In this document: piece by piece, positions 1 to 13,359 of the stretch | Layout: the number at the start of each line of letters is the position of its first letter | Position numbering within the stretch: position 1 is the first letter of the stretch | NCBI GenBank assembly: GCA_047495785.1 | Contig: JBLDXI010000002.1 | Coordinates: 1,674,001-1,738,000 of the forward strand | Direction: 5' to 3' | DNA length: 64,000 bases | From: Lepidodermella squamata | Lineage: Eukaryota; Gastrotricha | Program-made: the position numbers and the translations under genes | Notes under the pieces: generated by a model | What the model was told of the DNA's origin: nothing | Seen by the model: only the letters and a program-made list of their open reading frames with translations | Database searches by the model: none

Positions 1-751
1 CGCTGCCATGTTACAGCTTCAACAACTTCAACAATCACGTCAGCAAGTTCCTCCGCCCCCGTCAGCCCCTGTTAATCCTTTAATTGCGCTACAACAAAAG
101 CTGGATACAAGTTCCAGCGCTGGAACCGAGACCACGTCACCCGTGCCGCCTCAACAACCCGCGAAACCAGCCTCGGAGAATCAACCGAAAACCGCGCAGA
201 AACGGCCTGGAATTTGGTCGATCGCCGCTGAAGTTTCGTCATCGACTTCATCGCCGGCCGAGGGTGGCGAAAACGCGAAACAAGCCCGGCTATCAGCCTC
301 TCCGGAACATGTAGCGGCGCCAAAGGTTGAAAATCAGCAGCAGCAAGCGGTTATTGAGGCGATTTTAGCCTCGCAGCGCCTCGGTCAATTTCGCAATCCG
401 AATGTTGTGCAACAGCATTTCGAGCAACAAAATCGAATGTTGGCCCTAGCAGCTCAGCAACAGCAGCAGGCTATTCCCCCTCAAAATAACGCCCAGTTGG
501 AACAAATCGCGATTTTAAGGCGGCTCATGGAGCAACAACAACAGCAACAGCAGGCGAATCACGGCCAGGCTCAATTAGCAGCGGCCATGATGCTGGCGGC
601 CGGCAATCCAAGTGCGTTTTTGGGCAACCTCGGCGGCCTTCAACCTCACCAGTTGGCCGGTTTAGCGCCACCCGGGCTGCTACCTGGCCACCATCACCTG
701 TTCGCAGCCGCAGCCGCTGCCGCCTCGCAAAATAATCAAGCCCCTAATTGA
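1..751 (+). CDS. Iroquois-class homeobox protein A, 3' part only
   Basis: Open frame enters from the left edge and stops at 749-751, giving about 249 residues of the C-terminal part. It is rich in Gln, Ala and Pro, with several polyQ runs and an Ala/His-rich end. The key clue is the motif KRPGIWSIAAEV (about residues 67-78). It matches [14 protein letters not shown] in the complete Iroquois gene at 6429-8066 and the IWSLAE motif known C-terminal of Iroquois homeodomains. The first residues (MLQLQQLQQ) also match the start of the last exon of that gene (VLQLQQQL), so this is probably the last exon of a tandem paralogue whose homeodomain lies outside the window. Expected role: nuclear transcription factor in patterning. 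Which Iroquois gene it is cannot be said. Seen: the open frame and motif. Inferred: homology of the missing part. Confidence 0.72.
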   Translation, partial: AAMLQLQQLQQSRQQVPPPPSAPVNPLIALQQKLDTSSSAGTETTSPVPPQQPAKPASENQPKTAQKRPGIWSIAAEVSSSTSSPAEGGENAKQARLSASPEHVAAPKVENQQQQAVIEAILASQRLGQFRNPNVVQQHFEQQNRMLALAAQQQQQAIPPQNNAQLEQIAILRRLMEQQQQQQQANHGQAQLAAAMMLAAGNPSAFLGNLGGLQPHQLAGLAPPGLLPGHHHLFAAAAAAASQNNQAPN

Positions 752-1089
752 TGTCATTTTTTTCGCTCTCTCGTTTATTTTTTTTCGGTGTGACCTTGAA
801 AATTAGTATTTTATTTTATTTCATGACATTATTGCTTAGCTCACTTTTCCGGCAACTTTTGTCTCATCCGCTTCGTTGTGTAAAAAAAAAATGTAGCTTT
901 GTTTTTATTAAGGTGGCTTTTTTCAGTTATTATTGTCGAGCGCGTAATTAATTATAGCGCCCTTTCGATTTTAATCAAAATTGTTGTTATATGATACCCA
1001 CTCTTCAATCAAAGCAGCTATATTACATATTATATGTTATAACGATTATTCGATTTTATTTATAAAAGAAAACAGCAACATTTAACAGA

Positions 1090-1095
1090 AATAAA
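1090..1095 (+). terminator. Poly(A) signal candidate for Iroquois gene A
   Basis: An AATAAA hexamer lies about 340 bases after the stop codon at 751 in AT-rich DNA. No other strong hexamer was noticed closer to the stop. The cleavage site itself is not visible. Confidence 0.5.
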
Positions 1096-1099
1096 ATGT

Positions 1100-4000
1100 C
1101 GACAATTTTTGGTTTAAAAATGCGAGACTTTTGATGTTTATTATGCTATAGCTAAATACCGATGATTAACCGTGTTTAATCTACCTATATAACTATATGG
1201 CTTCGCCGGCAAACAGCTTGTATGTGGTTTTACAAGCTGTCAGTCACGACGCTTTTGCTTGAAAATAGATACATTAGTGGTGGCGGGCGCGTCTAATACG
1301 TACATTGCCGATGATGATGAGAAAGAAGGCTGGGCTGCGCGCCTGAAGAGCGTATCGCGTTGCCGTCTCGTGAAAATCATTGCAACTAAAAGCAGCTCTT
1401 CAAAACACTGATTATGATGATGCGCTATTGATATTATTTATACTAGCGTAATAATACATTATAAGGCGTATTATATCAAGTAAACGAGCAAATATACCTA
1501 CCTACTTGGATAAACTCAACGTAGCGCGCAAAAGTCAAAACACCAATAAAAGCCGAATAAAACAAGGGCGGAAACATAGGCGCGCGAGGTACTTTTACCT
1601 CAATTTAAGCACCAGGTAGGTAGGTAGGTAGATGGGGTACATAATATCGCAGAGATTATGATGAAAGAAAATGTTGTGTATTTATTTGCGTATATAACGA
1701 AAAACGCCGGCGATGACGGTTCCAAGACCAGACACGCGCCTCTCTTTTCCCCCCAGCAAGAAGTGGGCGCCTAACAGTTTGCACTCGAACAAAATCATCA
1801 TTAGCGGCTACAAATAAGACACCCGTCATCGGGCTCTCTACATTGCGCTAAACGTATGTAAACCAAGCGGAACCAAGTCAGGTAATTGGCGCCGTAAAAA
1901 TAGCCCGTTATAATTCTGTTTATCAAAGCACGGCTGCTGATTATCAGATGAAGTATACTTACCTAAATAGTCGCTGGTCTATGCCTCCCCTACCTCCCAT
2001 AAAAAAGAAATTAGATAATCATAGGTTGATATTACCAACCTAATAGCTATTACCTATGTAAAAATGTGTGTTTATAAGCGGTCATGCTCGTTGATTGAGT
2101 TGATACAAAAACATCGCCGTGAATTACTTTGCGATCAGCAGCGTGTTTACATTCTTGGCAGCATTTATTATCCGCATACATCGTCGTCGTTGCAAAAAAA
2201 TGTACCCGCATCATCAGCTGTGCGCCCAGCCGGCGATATTTTTATGCCTATTATCTAACGCCAAACAATTACCTACCGACTGACTACCTTTCAAGTTTTC
2301 TTGTACCCGATTAGCTGCGGTGAGATGGGAAGTAAATTTTTTTGTACAGGATGTCCAAAATGAGATTGGAAATTACAGCTTCCAGAGTGCGGGCAATTAC
2401 TTTTGGCGACGATTATGCTCAAATTGAATTCAATAAAAAAAATAATTTAAGAGACTATACAAATCAGGAAGACAAACTACTACCAAAAGCTTGAGAAAAG
2501 GAAAGGGGAAAATTCCTAATAAAAATTAAAAACAGGGATCACAATTGTTTGCTGTTTCCCATCTTCTAAGGAGCTATTGAAGCTCATAATGGATTCGTTT
2601 GAATTGTTAAGGGTTGGAATTAGGTCCTCAATTATTGGGTTAATTAACCAAAGAAATTTCTGAATTTTTGTATATCAGGAAATTGGTTGATCAATTTATA
2701 AAGCGACCAGGATCGATAAAACAATTGATAATTGATTTAAAACTTATATAAAAAATACAGAAATTTCAGGAACAATTCAATTGATAATTGAGAGCGTGTG
2801 AAATTCTGAACATTGAGGTCACACACTTGGCGTTTTAGATCGGTTCAAACTGCAAAAAATGACAGCGGACCCTCGAAATCGCGTGGAAACCTCGGGGACA
2901 TGAATCAATGATTTTATCAAAAAAATTTAAAAATATATTCTCGAGCTGGGATATAGAAAAAACTGATAAATTTTCAAGCTTACCTTTGAATCTTAGAATC
3001 TCGATTATTTCATAATTACCTCATTTTCTTTTTTTCACGAATTTGATTAAATATTTTTCTCTTCATTTTTTAAAATGTTTTTCATATTTTCATGATCACC
3101 TTTGTATTTTATTATTTAAAGATCGAATATTTTAGGATTCCGATTTCTAATGAAACCCATTGCTGCTACAGACGAATGTGTATCATTGGCACTAAACTTG
3201 TTGTTTTGTGCGATCGGTAGATGGCTGAAAGATGAAGAGCTGTAACGGTCTCGGAATGATGATTGCATCTAAATTTACTATAATATCACACAGCATGTAC
3301 GGCGTATATACCCGGCCGCTACTGGTGTTTTTATTCCCGCTTCATCATACCTAGTTGCCAAATCGATTGTACCAAATAATATCATCAACTAGCAGTAATG
3401 AGCAACACCGGTTGTTGCCGTTACACACGCGGCGCAATTCGATACACTGCGAGTCAATCAAATCAAATCATCGCCGCGCTTCAATAGAGCGCGAGCGCGC
3501 TCACTTTGATACAAAGATACAGTTACTTCGCCTCATAATGAACACCTTAAAACAACAATAATAAGTTGCAAGTGTATTACTATATCGGCGGCATCGCTCA
3601 CTGGCGGCGCGTGTGTGTGTGTGTCTGTTTTCGCGGTTATTATTACACCCGAGCAACAGGTTACTACTGCTCATCATTTGTTTGTACTTGGCGTTGTATC
3701 GACGAGCCTATCGAATGTTTTGCGGTTCAAGTACCGACTCACAAATTCGAGCGCAAGTGTTCGAAATTAGTGTTGAGACGCGGCGCGCGCTACGTTTTAT
3801 CTTGCGACTGCATCGAATTATCGGAAGAGCGCGATGTGTTCGCCTTCAATAATAATAAAACACCTTTTTGCGCACAAGTCAAGTGCAGAAATTTTTATCA
3901 TTACGCGTTTTGATACTAGTAAATAAGCCGATGCTTATTACGAGGACAAATACACAATAAAATCCAGGCGCCGATACGATATAAATCCTATTTTTCGATT

Positions 4001-6266
4001 AACTTATGTGGTGATGGAATAATAAAAGTTTACTTAGTCCTTGGCCGGTGTCGACGAGATGCTCGACAAGAGGGCAATAATAATAAATCGAATTTAGGCG
4101 ATACGATCACGGCGGATTGTGAACAGACGATTTCCGGCGGATCATGAGCTTTCGCCGTTGAGCCGCTATTTCCGCGCGCCTCGACCTCGGCGGCGCCAAT
4201 AAATGTCGTCGCAGTTTTACTGCTAGCATGTGTTTACGAGCGTGTAATAAGAAGCGATTCGATGATCGGCGATTCGATGATGATGAGAATTGCAATATTA
4301 TTTGTCGTATTCTTCGCGCTTACTTGAATAGGAAATGGTTTCGATTAAAAATCTCAAATAATACAGGGCGTCGCTGTTATATGCGCTTTTCCAGTATAAC
4401 AATTTGCTGTCAACCAGTTTGATTATTATTATTAAAGCGATAGGATATCGCAGGCGCGCTTTATTTTACGGCAACAACGCGCCGACGATATCCTTTTGTA
4501 AATCTATCAAAATTTACTTGCCACCAGGGCATATACTCCTTTTGCCAATCAACACGCGGTCAATCAAGAAAATGTCCGCAGGTCTCGAATTTTCGTCCGG
4601 AATAGCACGAGTGAACAGCAAACACATAAATGAAGGTTAAAATTCGAAAAACGATAGAAAAAAAAAGAAAACCAAATCGGACGATTTAGGGACCGAGTGT
4701 GATCTCACTTTCCAACATTGCGATGTCTCTGAATCCAGGTCAAACAAATTGCTGAAAAAATATTTCAATTTTCTTTTCGATTTCACATTATTTCGATTTT
4801 TTCCTGTGTGTGACCCATTTAGGTCGAAGTGGGTCACTTAGAGCACGGCGATGATTGGGGACAGCGACCGCAATAATGAGGATGATTATGATTTCGAAGA
4901 GAGCAGCGTCGTGTGCTGGCATGTCACCTCTCGATGCTGTTCGAGTGGCTGCACATGTTAACAGGGGCGCAACGGCCGGCGGCTGGCAAACTGCGCGTAA
5001 AGTGCGCCCACGCGCTCGCTCATCTCGCTCGTGTCCACTTCCGCCACTGTTTACGCCAATGTAATATCAATAATATTATTGCAATTAAGCCTAAGGAGGA
5101 GGACCAACCCATCATCATCAACATCCCGTAATGACTGTTGCGCGTTAACTGTAATATATATAGCCGCGTCGTTATCGCCCGTCATCGATTCGCGTCAAGC
5201 GCAAGAAGGCAGATGTTCGGCGCCTTCTCTTGTGTAAGAAATGCCACCACACTACTGCCACGTTTTAAAATTCCTTCAACCGCAATTACTCATTACACAC
5301 ATAAACTTAATCGCCGATCGCTGCTCCTGAATGAATAAAACGTTACGTGGCGCCCAGAATTTGTCAACCGATGAGAAAACGCGCTTATTGATGTTTGGTA
5401 AACACACCGTCTTGGCGCTCGCTCGATCCGATGAAAATTTACTTTATTCAATTCAATGTATCATCCCAATGTTTGCCGATGAGATGTGCCCAAGGTGCGC
5501 CTAAGCAAAGCCATCTTTGCGCACCGATCCCAGCAGGTGTAAATAAGGCGGCTGTGTGAAGACGCGCATCAAGGGCCCTTCACGCGTGCGCTCGTCGAGA
5601 CTGCCGCTGATCCGCTTTTCTCACCACCACAGAACCGTGTCCAAGTATTTGTTCAAACACGATGAGTATTAATATCATAATTCAATTATAAAGTCATCAT
5701 CACCAAGATCACAAAATGACACGCGCCTTAATTTGAGCACGAACAAAAAAATTGCGTACATATTCGGATTTTTTTAGCGGCACGAGCCTCGCTATTAATG
5801 AAGTCATGTTGCTGCTGTTGATGATGATGAGAAAAAAATTGTAAAATAAAGTTGAGGATAGCGATCGTGTGCCGTCGTTACTGATTTATTTCCTCGCCAA
5901 CTTAGTCTCTTGATTTTCAATCATTACCCAACTGAAAACAGCAGTTGCAGCTGCATGTGATTTGCATGATTTGTGAACTGGCGACACGTAAGGTGTCTAC
6001 ACACTAGTAATTACACGATTTATTCAAAATTTATTACTCGAGTGTTGAAATGGCCCATTTCCGTGACGTACCTACTATAGTAATCGCTTACCGTTGCTGG
6101 CGATTTCGTTCGTTCTTCCCACAGCGACGTCACAGTCGATTTTTGGCATCTGCCTAGTCCAACACAACACGAACAAGGTGTTCAACACGCGCACGCTATT
6201 AATGCGCGCATATATGAGTATTAATAATAATAAGTGCGCGCGTATTATTATTACCATTAGTGCGTC
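1100..6266. other. Intergenic DNA between two Iroquois genes, probably regulatory
   Basis: About 5.2 kb without a convincing coding region; the open frames here are short and of biased composition. The DNA alternates AT-rich stretches (ATTATT and ATAATA runs) with CpG-rich patches (GCGCGC). It contains simple repeats such as a GT run at 3609-3622 and a repeated GGTAGGTAGGTA near 1615-1630. Iroquois clusters in other animals are flanked by long conserved enhancers, so regulatory content is likely, but no individual element can be named from sequence alone. Confidence 0.5.
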
Positions 6267-6303
6267 GGCCAATCAGCGCGCGCGCAGCTCGCTATTGGCC
6301 GAG
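6267..6303 (+). promoter_or_regulatory. Paired CCAAT boxes upstream of Iroquois gene B
   Basis: GGCCAATCAG (from 6268) and, 20-30 bases on, ATTGGCC in the opposite orientation form two facing NF-Y-type CCAAT boxes separated by a GC-rich CGCGCGCGCAG stretch. The pair is also an imperfect palindrome, CGGCCAAT...ATTGGCCG. It lies 125-160 bases upstream of the ATG at 6429, where a proximal promoter is expected. No TATA box was seen. Confidence 0.5.
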
Positions 6304-6428
6304 CGGCGGCGGCGCAATCGGCTTACAGACACGCCTCGGCAATTTGATGATGTTTATCGGCGTGTTGAACACAACAACGTCTTACAACTTGTTTTCGACG
6401 TATTATTTCTAGTGTTAAAAACCAACAA

Positions 6429-8066
6429 ATGACCAGTTCATCGCCCGTCGACGCGCCTGTTTCGCTGATATGCGAACAGCGCCGCCGCAAGCTTGATGCA
6501 GTGACACCACCTTCGCCTAGCGAGTCGCCGAAGCCTGTTACCAACGGCCTACCGCCACCTGTACCGCTTTCAGCCTCGTCGCAACCGGCGAAATCGTGCT
6601 GTCAAACCGCCTTAAATGCCGGCCAAACGTTTTGCCCGACTTGTTACGTTACATCGATCCTCGCTTCTTACAAACAACCGAAGCCGGATAGTATTGCCGA
6701 GAAGAAATTGATCAACAGCAGCAACAGCGATAATGGCTCGTCACCGTCGTCTGGCACGCCGGTTCGCAACCCGAGCCCGCCAGCGCCTCAAGTCACCCTG
6801 GATATGATGTCCCTACTGAAACAGCGCATGCCTCTCGAAACTTCGACGCCCTTCGACCGGCAACAAACTTCACCTGCAGGCGCTACCCCGCAAGAAATTT
6901 TGATTCAGTCATTACTCGCCGCTAGTCAGCAGAACAATTTACAACCACCCCAAGGCCCTGGTGGCTTTGAGGCGTTTCTAGCCGCTCGTCAAGCCGGAGC
7001 GCCTATGGGTGTCGGACCCGGCGCGCCTTTTTTTCACCCGGGCGCTGATCCTAACTCAGCGGCTCTCATCAACCCGTACGGTCCTTACGGCAACGCGTTC
7101 GATATCAACGGCATGCGGCGGAAAAACGCGACCCGCGAAACTACGGCTGTTCTCAAGCAATGGCTAGCCGGCCATCGGAAGAACCCGTACCCGACCAAGG
7201 GCGAGAAAATTATGTTGGCAATTATCAGTAAAATGACCCTGACCCAGGTTAGCACGTGGTTCGCGAATGCGAGGCGTCGTCTCAAGAAGGAGAACAAGGG
7301 CAACAGCACGTGGAACAGCGGCGGTGCTGGGTCTGGCGATGACCAGAACGAAGGCGGTGGCTCGAATGACGGCGATTTGGACGATGTTGAGCTGCAAGTT
7401 GAAGACAGTGATAACGACGACAACGACGATAGCGACGAACCGCCCCAGCGCCGGGCTCGATTCGAATCAGGCTCGCCCGATGAATCATCGGCTACTAGTC
7501 GCCAGGCGACAAATCTTAGTCAAATGGTAGCCCAAACACCTCCATCGGCGCTCAACCTCGCAGCTTTACAGCAACAACAACAACAACAACAGCAACAACA
7601 ATCAGCACTTCAGGCTAATCCTGTTTTAGCGGCATCGATCGCAGCCCTTCTCGAACAACAGAACCAGCAATCGGTACCGACCATAACCCCGCCACAGCCT
7701 CAAGTACCAGTCAACCCTTTCGCATCGCTTCTTCAACAAGGTATGTTCCAGAAATTTCATTAAGGTGGATTTTTATTGATTTTTTCTTATTCAGTTTATG
7801 GCGATCGATTGAACGCAGTTCTCCAACTTCAACAGCAGCTTAATGCCGCGAATGTGAGGCCGAACCCTGGCGCCCCGTTGGTACCGCCCGGTCCGATGAT
7901 GAACCCGGCTCATCAATTGCTTCTCCAACAAATTCAACTACAACAACAACAACTGCAACAGCAACAACAGCAATCGAACGATGCGGCGAAAAGCGGCAAA
8001 AAACCAGCCGGTTCTATCTGGTCACTCGCCGCTGAAGTTAACAACTCGCCTAACAGCCAGCATTAA
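6429..8066 (+). CDS. Iroquois-class TALE homeobox transcription factor B
   Basis: Two exons, 6429-7740 and 7795-8066, joined by a 54-base intron (GTATGT...TTATTCAG, phase 1), encode 527 aa. A TALE homeodomain at about residues 229-291 begins [10 protein letters not shown] and contains NPYPTKGEK and [14 protein letters not shown], diagnostic of Iroquois/Irx. An N-terminal Cys pair region ([16 protein letters not shown]) resembles the TGQTVCSC region of other Irx proteins. After the homeodomain come a Gly/Ser linker, a strongly acidic stretch ([12 protein letters not shown]), a polyQ run of about nine residues, and near the C-terminus the conserved IWSLAAEV motif. It should be a nuclear DNA-binding patterning factor. 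It shares its last-exon structure and IWS motif with the partial gene at 1-751, which implies tandem duplication. Family assignment is firm; the orthologue within the Irx family is not resolved. Confidence 0.95.
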
Positions 8067-8470
8067 ATCGCGTGAGACACATTTCGAGTGAGAGAGAGAT
8101 GATAATTCTACGGCAACACACTCCATGTCGCCTCTATATTTTTGTTCGTCCTAATTATTACCTTTAACGCAGTTGTTTATTATAACCAATGAATATTATT
8201 CGAAATTCGTCTGTACAAAAAATTGTATGTTGTTTCGATTTTGAGAGGAGAAAAAAGTTGTACATAACGAATTTTTCTTCCTTTTGTTTTCTTTCTTTTC
8301 TTCGTGTTTTTTTCTGACGATGTTTTTTGACTATTGAAAATTCCGCACCTTTCATTCTTCAGCTACTATTTACGCCTACATAAAGCCACCGCACACATCG
8401 ATTGTTATATATACATATAAATATCGGAAAATGATAGATGGAAATGTTGATGATAACAATGTCAAGTAAT

Positions 8471-8476
8471 AATAAA
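8471..8476 (+). terminator. Poly(A) signal candidate for Iroquois gene B
   Basis: AATAAA about 405 bases after the stop at 8064-8066, following an AT-rich 3' untranslated region. Confidence 0.55.
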
Positions 8477-8499
8477 AGATTTGAAAAAAAACCGAGCTT

Positions 8500-10780
8500 C
8501 AATCACGCGTTGTTATTGTTGTTGTTGTTTATCGCGCGGAAATGTAATGACCTTGTTTTGTTTTGAAGGCCGTTGCATTACAAGCTGTCATTACCTGCAA
8601 AATATCGTTATTGCATCGCGGTTATATTGTAAACACCAAGTCATCATCAAAAGTAACAAGAACATTGTTGCTAACATAGTTGGCAGTGATACGGTATGGG
8701 GGTAATAAGTTGGTGTATCACTTCCTTCAAACTATACTGCTGAGATTTGACGTGTGAGAGGCGATACATTTGAAGGCAAATAGTACACGAGATGATGATA
8801 TACTGGTAAGAAATGCCAGCGTATCACTCGAGTTGATGTAAATAATCTGCTGTTGTATCGAAACGCGCGGGCGTTGGGTACCGGCGGTAATTGGCGCAAT
8901 GAAGGCCGGTCTAATAGATCTCATGTAATAATATCCGTGCATCAGGTAATAAAACGCTGATGCATGTTTGTATTTGTAAAAGCAAGCTCTTAAATAACAG
9001 CAATAGCGCACAGGACTGCCGAGAATCATCATGATGATGATTATGACGGTAAATAAAGATACATTTCCGAGACGTAATAATGCAAAACCGAGATGCACCT
9101 GGGTGGTTGTGGCCTCGCTTGCTTGGCGTCGTGTCTAACTCCTAACATGTGCAATTATTACCACGATGACCCAGCCCTAATAAATACCCGACTTGGCATA
9201 TTATCATCATCTGATGTAACGTCGGCCGAGCGTAACGATACGATGTGTTCAAACGCTCAATTGAACGCGAACAAGACCGCGACGCGGCATTTTGTTACAC
9301 TCAAATTAGCACGAATAATATTATTATCATAAAACAACAAAAAACTTGATTTTTTTATTTCAATTTTTCTTCCAAATAATGAAGGTATTCGATCATTATT
9401 TCTCTCAGCAGCAGCGGCGTTGAGTGCAAATTTTTTATTGTTTTTGAGCTATCAATTTTATATTGCTACTTAACACGGGTCGCAGTGACGCAGAGTGCGC
9501 AATAACTTCGCAATAATAATGACGATAATATCCATGGCTGATAATCATTATAATATTGTTTTGGCGGGGCTTTATTATTCTTACTGCTGTTTTGCAAAAT
9601 GGGCATTCGACATCAAGTAATATATGTTGGTAATAATATCGTCACATGCGCTTATAAGTATCGGGTGTCCTAATATCGCAGCGGCGGACGGTCAATTTGG
9701 CGGATTTATGTGGTGATTGATTTTGTCTCAACTCGTGTCATGCAATTTCACCATCATCAGTCAACGGCAAGTAGGCAGCAGGCATCTAAATATTTAGATG
9801 GTGTAATATAATAATGAAAGCGATATATTATAATATCGTCGTGTATAAGCGATAAATGCCGACGAGCCGATCGCGACAAGAGCGCAGAAATTTACTGCTG
9901 TTGGCGCAATTGAACGCGCGCGATTATTAGAGGATTTCCATCTTGCGCGCTGCCTAGAAATTGCGCCAGCAGCTTCTTGTGTTACTTATATTTGCTCGAC
10001 ATCGGGCGCGTCGTCGCTCGACATCAAGACGACGACGACGAGCGGCAGCTGATTTTATATCGCCTTATCCGTTCACCCGCTCGTTTACAAACACGAATGC
10101 GCCCGTTTCCGGACTGTAAAATATTATATCGCGCGAGATTTTCGATACAATAATAATAATAAAAATAAACGAATATTATTATCACGTGTTTGCTGCTCTG
10201 CTGGCGAGGGTGATACAAAGCGAGTAATTGTGTTTTGCAAGTTTTGACACAATAAAACGCCGGAAATAGCGCTGCTGTGGACACCTTGCACGCGCGCAAT
10301 AAAATCGCGCTGGCGACAAAGTGGCCCCGTCGCCATCACAGCACAGCGTCTCTTTCTTCGTCTACTGCTGTTTTAGCTTTATTACTCATCAAAAACAAGT
10401 ATAATTTGCGCGTTTCACCACGATGTTTGCTCACAGTCCTGATGGAAGTGTTATATAGGGTCCCCCGAGGCGGCGTTTTACGATTGTTTTCGTTGAAATT
10501 TTTATTTCTTGGCATGTCAACGCGACACGCGACACCTGAGTTACATTATCGTGTTTTTTCGCACTCCTGAAAAATAAGACTTGACAAATATTTGAAAAAA
10601 AAATCATTTCAAATGTATTATATCATTGTCGCGAAAATTTCGAGTAAAATAAATCACAAATAGATATCAATTAATACGATGTGACTGTGCATAATTTAGT
10701 TGTTCCAAATCATTCGATTGCGAGTTTGAGAAAGGAATGTAAAGTATAATACTTAGAAGGGTAAAATAATACGTCAATCC
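8500..10780. other. Non-coding DNA between Iroquois gene B and TMEM144-like gene
   Basis: About 2.3 kb with no supportable gene. Composition is like the 1.1-6.2 kb tract: ATTATT/ATAATA runs mixed with CGCGCG patches (for example 9920-10035). The longest open frame (minus, 8727-9098) has skewed composition and no recognisable domain. This tract probably belongs to the Iroquois regulatory landscape. Confidence 0.4.
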
Positions 10781-10799
10781 ACCTTAATACTTTGTTTTT

Positions 10800-13351
10800 T
10801 CACTTCGAAAACGCCGTCATTAGGGCGCCGGCAATTGTCAAGCTGAACGCGACGCCTAAAATGAGGAAATTTCTGAGGCCGCGAATTTCTCGGAACAAGA
10901 AAATGCCCCACAGCGTTGCGATCATTCCGGGGACTGTCGCGATAATGGGGAATGTGATTGACGGCGAAAGGGTTGAATTCGCCAGGAAAAAACAGCACGT
11001 CGCGATGCCCCACAAAAACCCGCTGAGCAGCGACGGCAGGACGATATCGGCACTGACGAAAGCCGTCCGCCGGTTGATGATCATATAGCCAGCAAAAGCA
11101 ATGGTCGATGAAAAGAAAATACCGCAAAATTGAGAGAAGACATAATCTGAAAAAATCCGCCTTAAATTTTCGAAAATTCACGATTTTTGCGATTTTTCTT
11201 ACCTAACCCGTTTTGACTAGCGCGAATTCCATTTTCGTCGACAGTGTGGTCGATTATGTATGTAGCCGGTAGGAATTGAGCCCCGTAACAACAACCTGAG
11301 GCTAGAGATAGCACGATGCCAATGACTCGGCGAATCGTGGGCGGGAATTGGCCTAGAAATGGCTTTTCTTCCTTTTTCGCAAGGCCAGTTTCGCCGCGGA
11401 CCAGGTATTCGCCACTCGTTGTTAGCGAGTCGGAAACGCCGACAGCTATGACTGACCCGGCGTTGGTGTTGAATCGCGTATCATCGCCGGAACCACTGAT
11501 CGTGCTGTCTTCGTCGCGCTTTTTCCGCCGGGTCAAACAATCAGGCAGTTGGACTTCAGTTTCAGTTTTGACTAGGATGTATACGCCACCACTAAAAATA
11601 ACAAAAAATAATAAAATTGACGACAATTCGCTGGAAAAAAGTTTTGTACGCCACCTTCTTAAACTTCAATAAATTTGATGGCGAACCCTTAAGTCATTGG
11701 AATTTAGGAAAAATCGACCCAGAAAAGGAGAAATATTCGAACTTCTAGTCTCCATTTGGTCCGTAATATAGTTTTCCTGGTAGGAATCTAACTTTGAAAA
11801 TTGGAATCCTAGTAACCTCTAAATTGATAGGAAAATCGAAGCATGGTTTTATTCTCAGCCATGATGGCAATATTCTTAAAAAATCGGTGAAATTACCCAA
11901 CAATTGCAGAGCGAATGAAAATCGGGCTTTTCCGGGTTTTCTCCGGTTAATTTCAAATTTATTCCATGAAATCGGAGATAACGGATGGGAAATGCCCTCG
12001 TTAAACCCAATTTTTGAAAATATGATAACTTGCTTGCAAAAATTGCATAATTCGAAACAACAAGTCCCAATAGCAACGCAACCGAAAAAATACAGTTCAG
12101 AAGGATGTGGAAGTCTTTTCAAAAACGAAGCGATTCGCGATCTTATCGTCTAAGCGTATCCTTACTGCCCCAGAAATGCTTATCACCTATGAAAAATATC
12201 AAATAAAATGAAAAAATTCCGAAGAAATTGAGAAATTGAAATTTGCGAAAAACCCCGAAATTTACCCAACTCTTCCATCGGGTTTTTATGGATTTTATTA
12301 AATGAAAACGGCCAGAAAAGATACAAAAATGGCTATAAACAGCTTCATCTTGGTAAAAATATCTGAATCCTCCGCAAATAACTGGGTAAAACATCAAAAA
12401 TGGTAGAATATCTTGTTGCGGAACCTAATTTGAGGTAAGGAAAAGTCGTTTTCGAATATTTCTACGAAATTAAAGCAATGTAGGAATTCTACAGTGAGCA
12501 ATGCGTCTAATACAGAATTTCAAGCTGACTTCAAAAATGCTCTATTTTGAATTATGCTGATCAATCCTGGGATCCTTGGAAGTTTCGAAAAGTGGTTTCA
12601 GATAAACTGAAAATTCCGAAATTTGGTTCCGCTAAAAGTAAGACCCAAAAAATAGTGCTTTTGATAAAAAAAAATGAGACCTGCTAGAAATGCTGGCTTA
12701 GGTGAGAGTAAATAAAGGATGGAAATAATTTCTTTCCTAGACAGGAAAATTTTAGTTTAGGAGCTAGAAACTACAGAAACTCCCATTTTTACTGTCTCCT
12801 TCAGTTTAAATTATTTCCATAAATATATTCGTAAATTTAGCTTACGCCAAAACGCAGGAAACAACGCCAAGGTAGTTGAGCACTTCATTGCTCGGCACTT
12901 CCTCACACAGGCCGAACAGGCCAAATCGAGCCGTAGCCCAGCCGACCAACACGTTCGAACTGTTCCAAACAAGCATGCCAATAGACAGGCCAATCAAATT
13001 GATAATCGGAATAGTGCAACAATTGCCCAGGGTCCAAATCGCCCCGCCCAGCAGACACATCGGGTAGAAGGTCGGCTGTTCGCGAATCAGCTGGCAAATC
13101 GTGCCGACCATAAAAATAGCCGCACACATGACCCATTGGCAGAAAAACCCGTCTCGTGTATTCACAAATTTAAACGGCACGAAATTGGACCCGAACAGCA
13201 AGCAAGCGATGAGGCACGCCAAGTAACCTGCGATTTGAGAATCTGTCGATAAGGGCTGCGTCTGGCCGTGAACAGGGCCCGTCCAATTCGCGCCACACGC
13301 GACATAATCGGTCATATTAGACCCGTTGGCCATCATTTCAAAAAACATCAT
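10800..13351 (-). CDS. TMEM144: TMEM144-family multi-pass membrane transporter
   Basis: Three exons on the minus strand, 12846-13351, 11203-11630 and 10800-11146, are phase-consistent with GTAAG donors and TTCCAG/TTTCAG acceptors and give 426 aa. Family motifs are plain: LLFGSNFVPFKF and GFFCQWVMCAA near the N-terminus, GGAIWTLGNCC, GLSIGMLVWNSSNVLVGW, then SGCCYGAQFLPATY after a polar loop, and near the end GFLWGIATCCFFLAN and a terminal GALMTAFSK. The family (TMEM144/DUF1632, drug/metabolite-transporter-like) has about ten transmembrane helices and is thought to carry carbohydrate-type solutes; the substrate is unproven. The hydrophilic loop in exon 2 (Arg/Lys, Asp/Ser/Gly rich) is longer than I would expect from the roughly 345-aa human protein. 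The start is one of two adjacent ATGs; the N-terminal residues before the first helix carry NxS/T sites. Confidence 0.93.
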
Positions 13352-13359
13352 CCCTATTT

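Noticed and set aside
8727-9098. Minus-strand 123-codon open frame
   Set aside because: Ile/Tyr/Ser-skewed composition from ATTATT-type DNA, no domain, no splice context.
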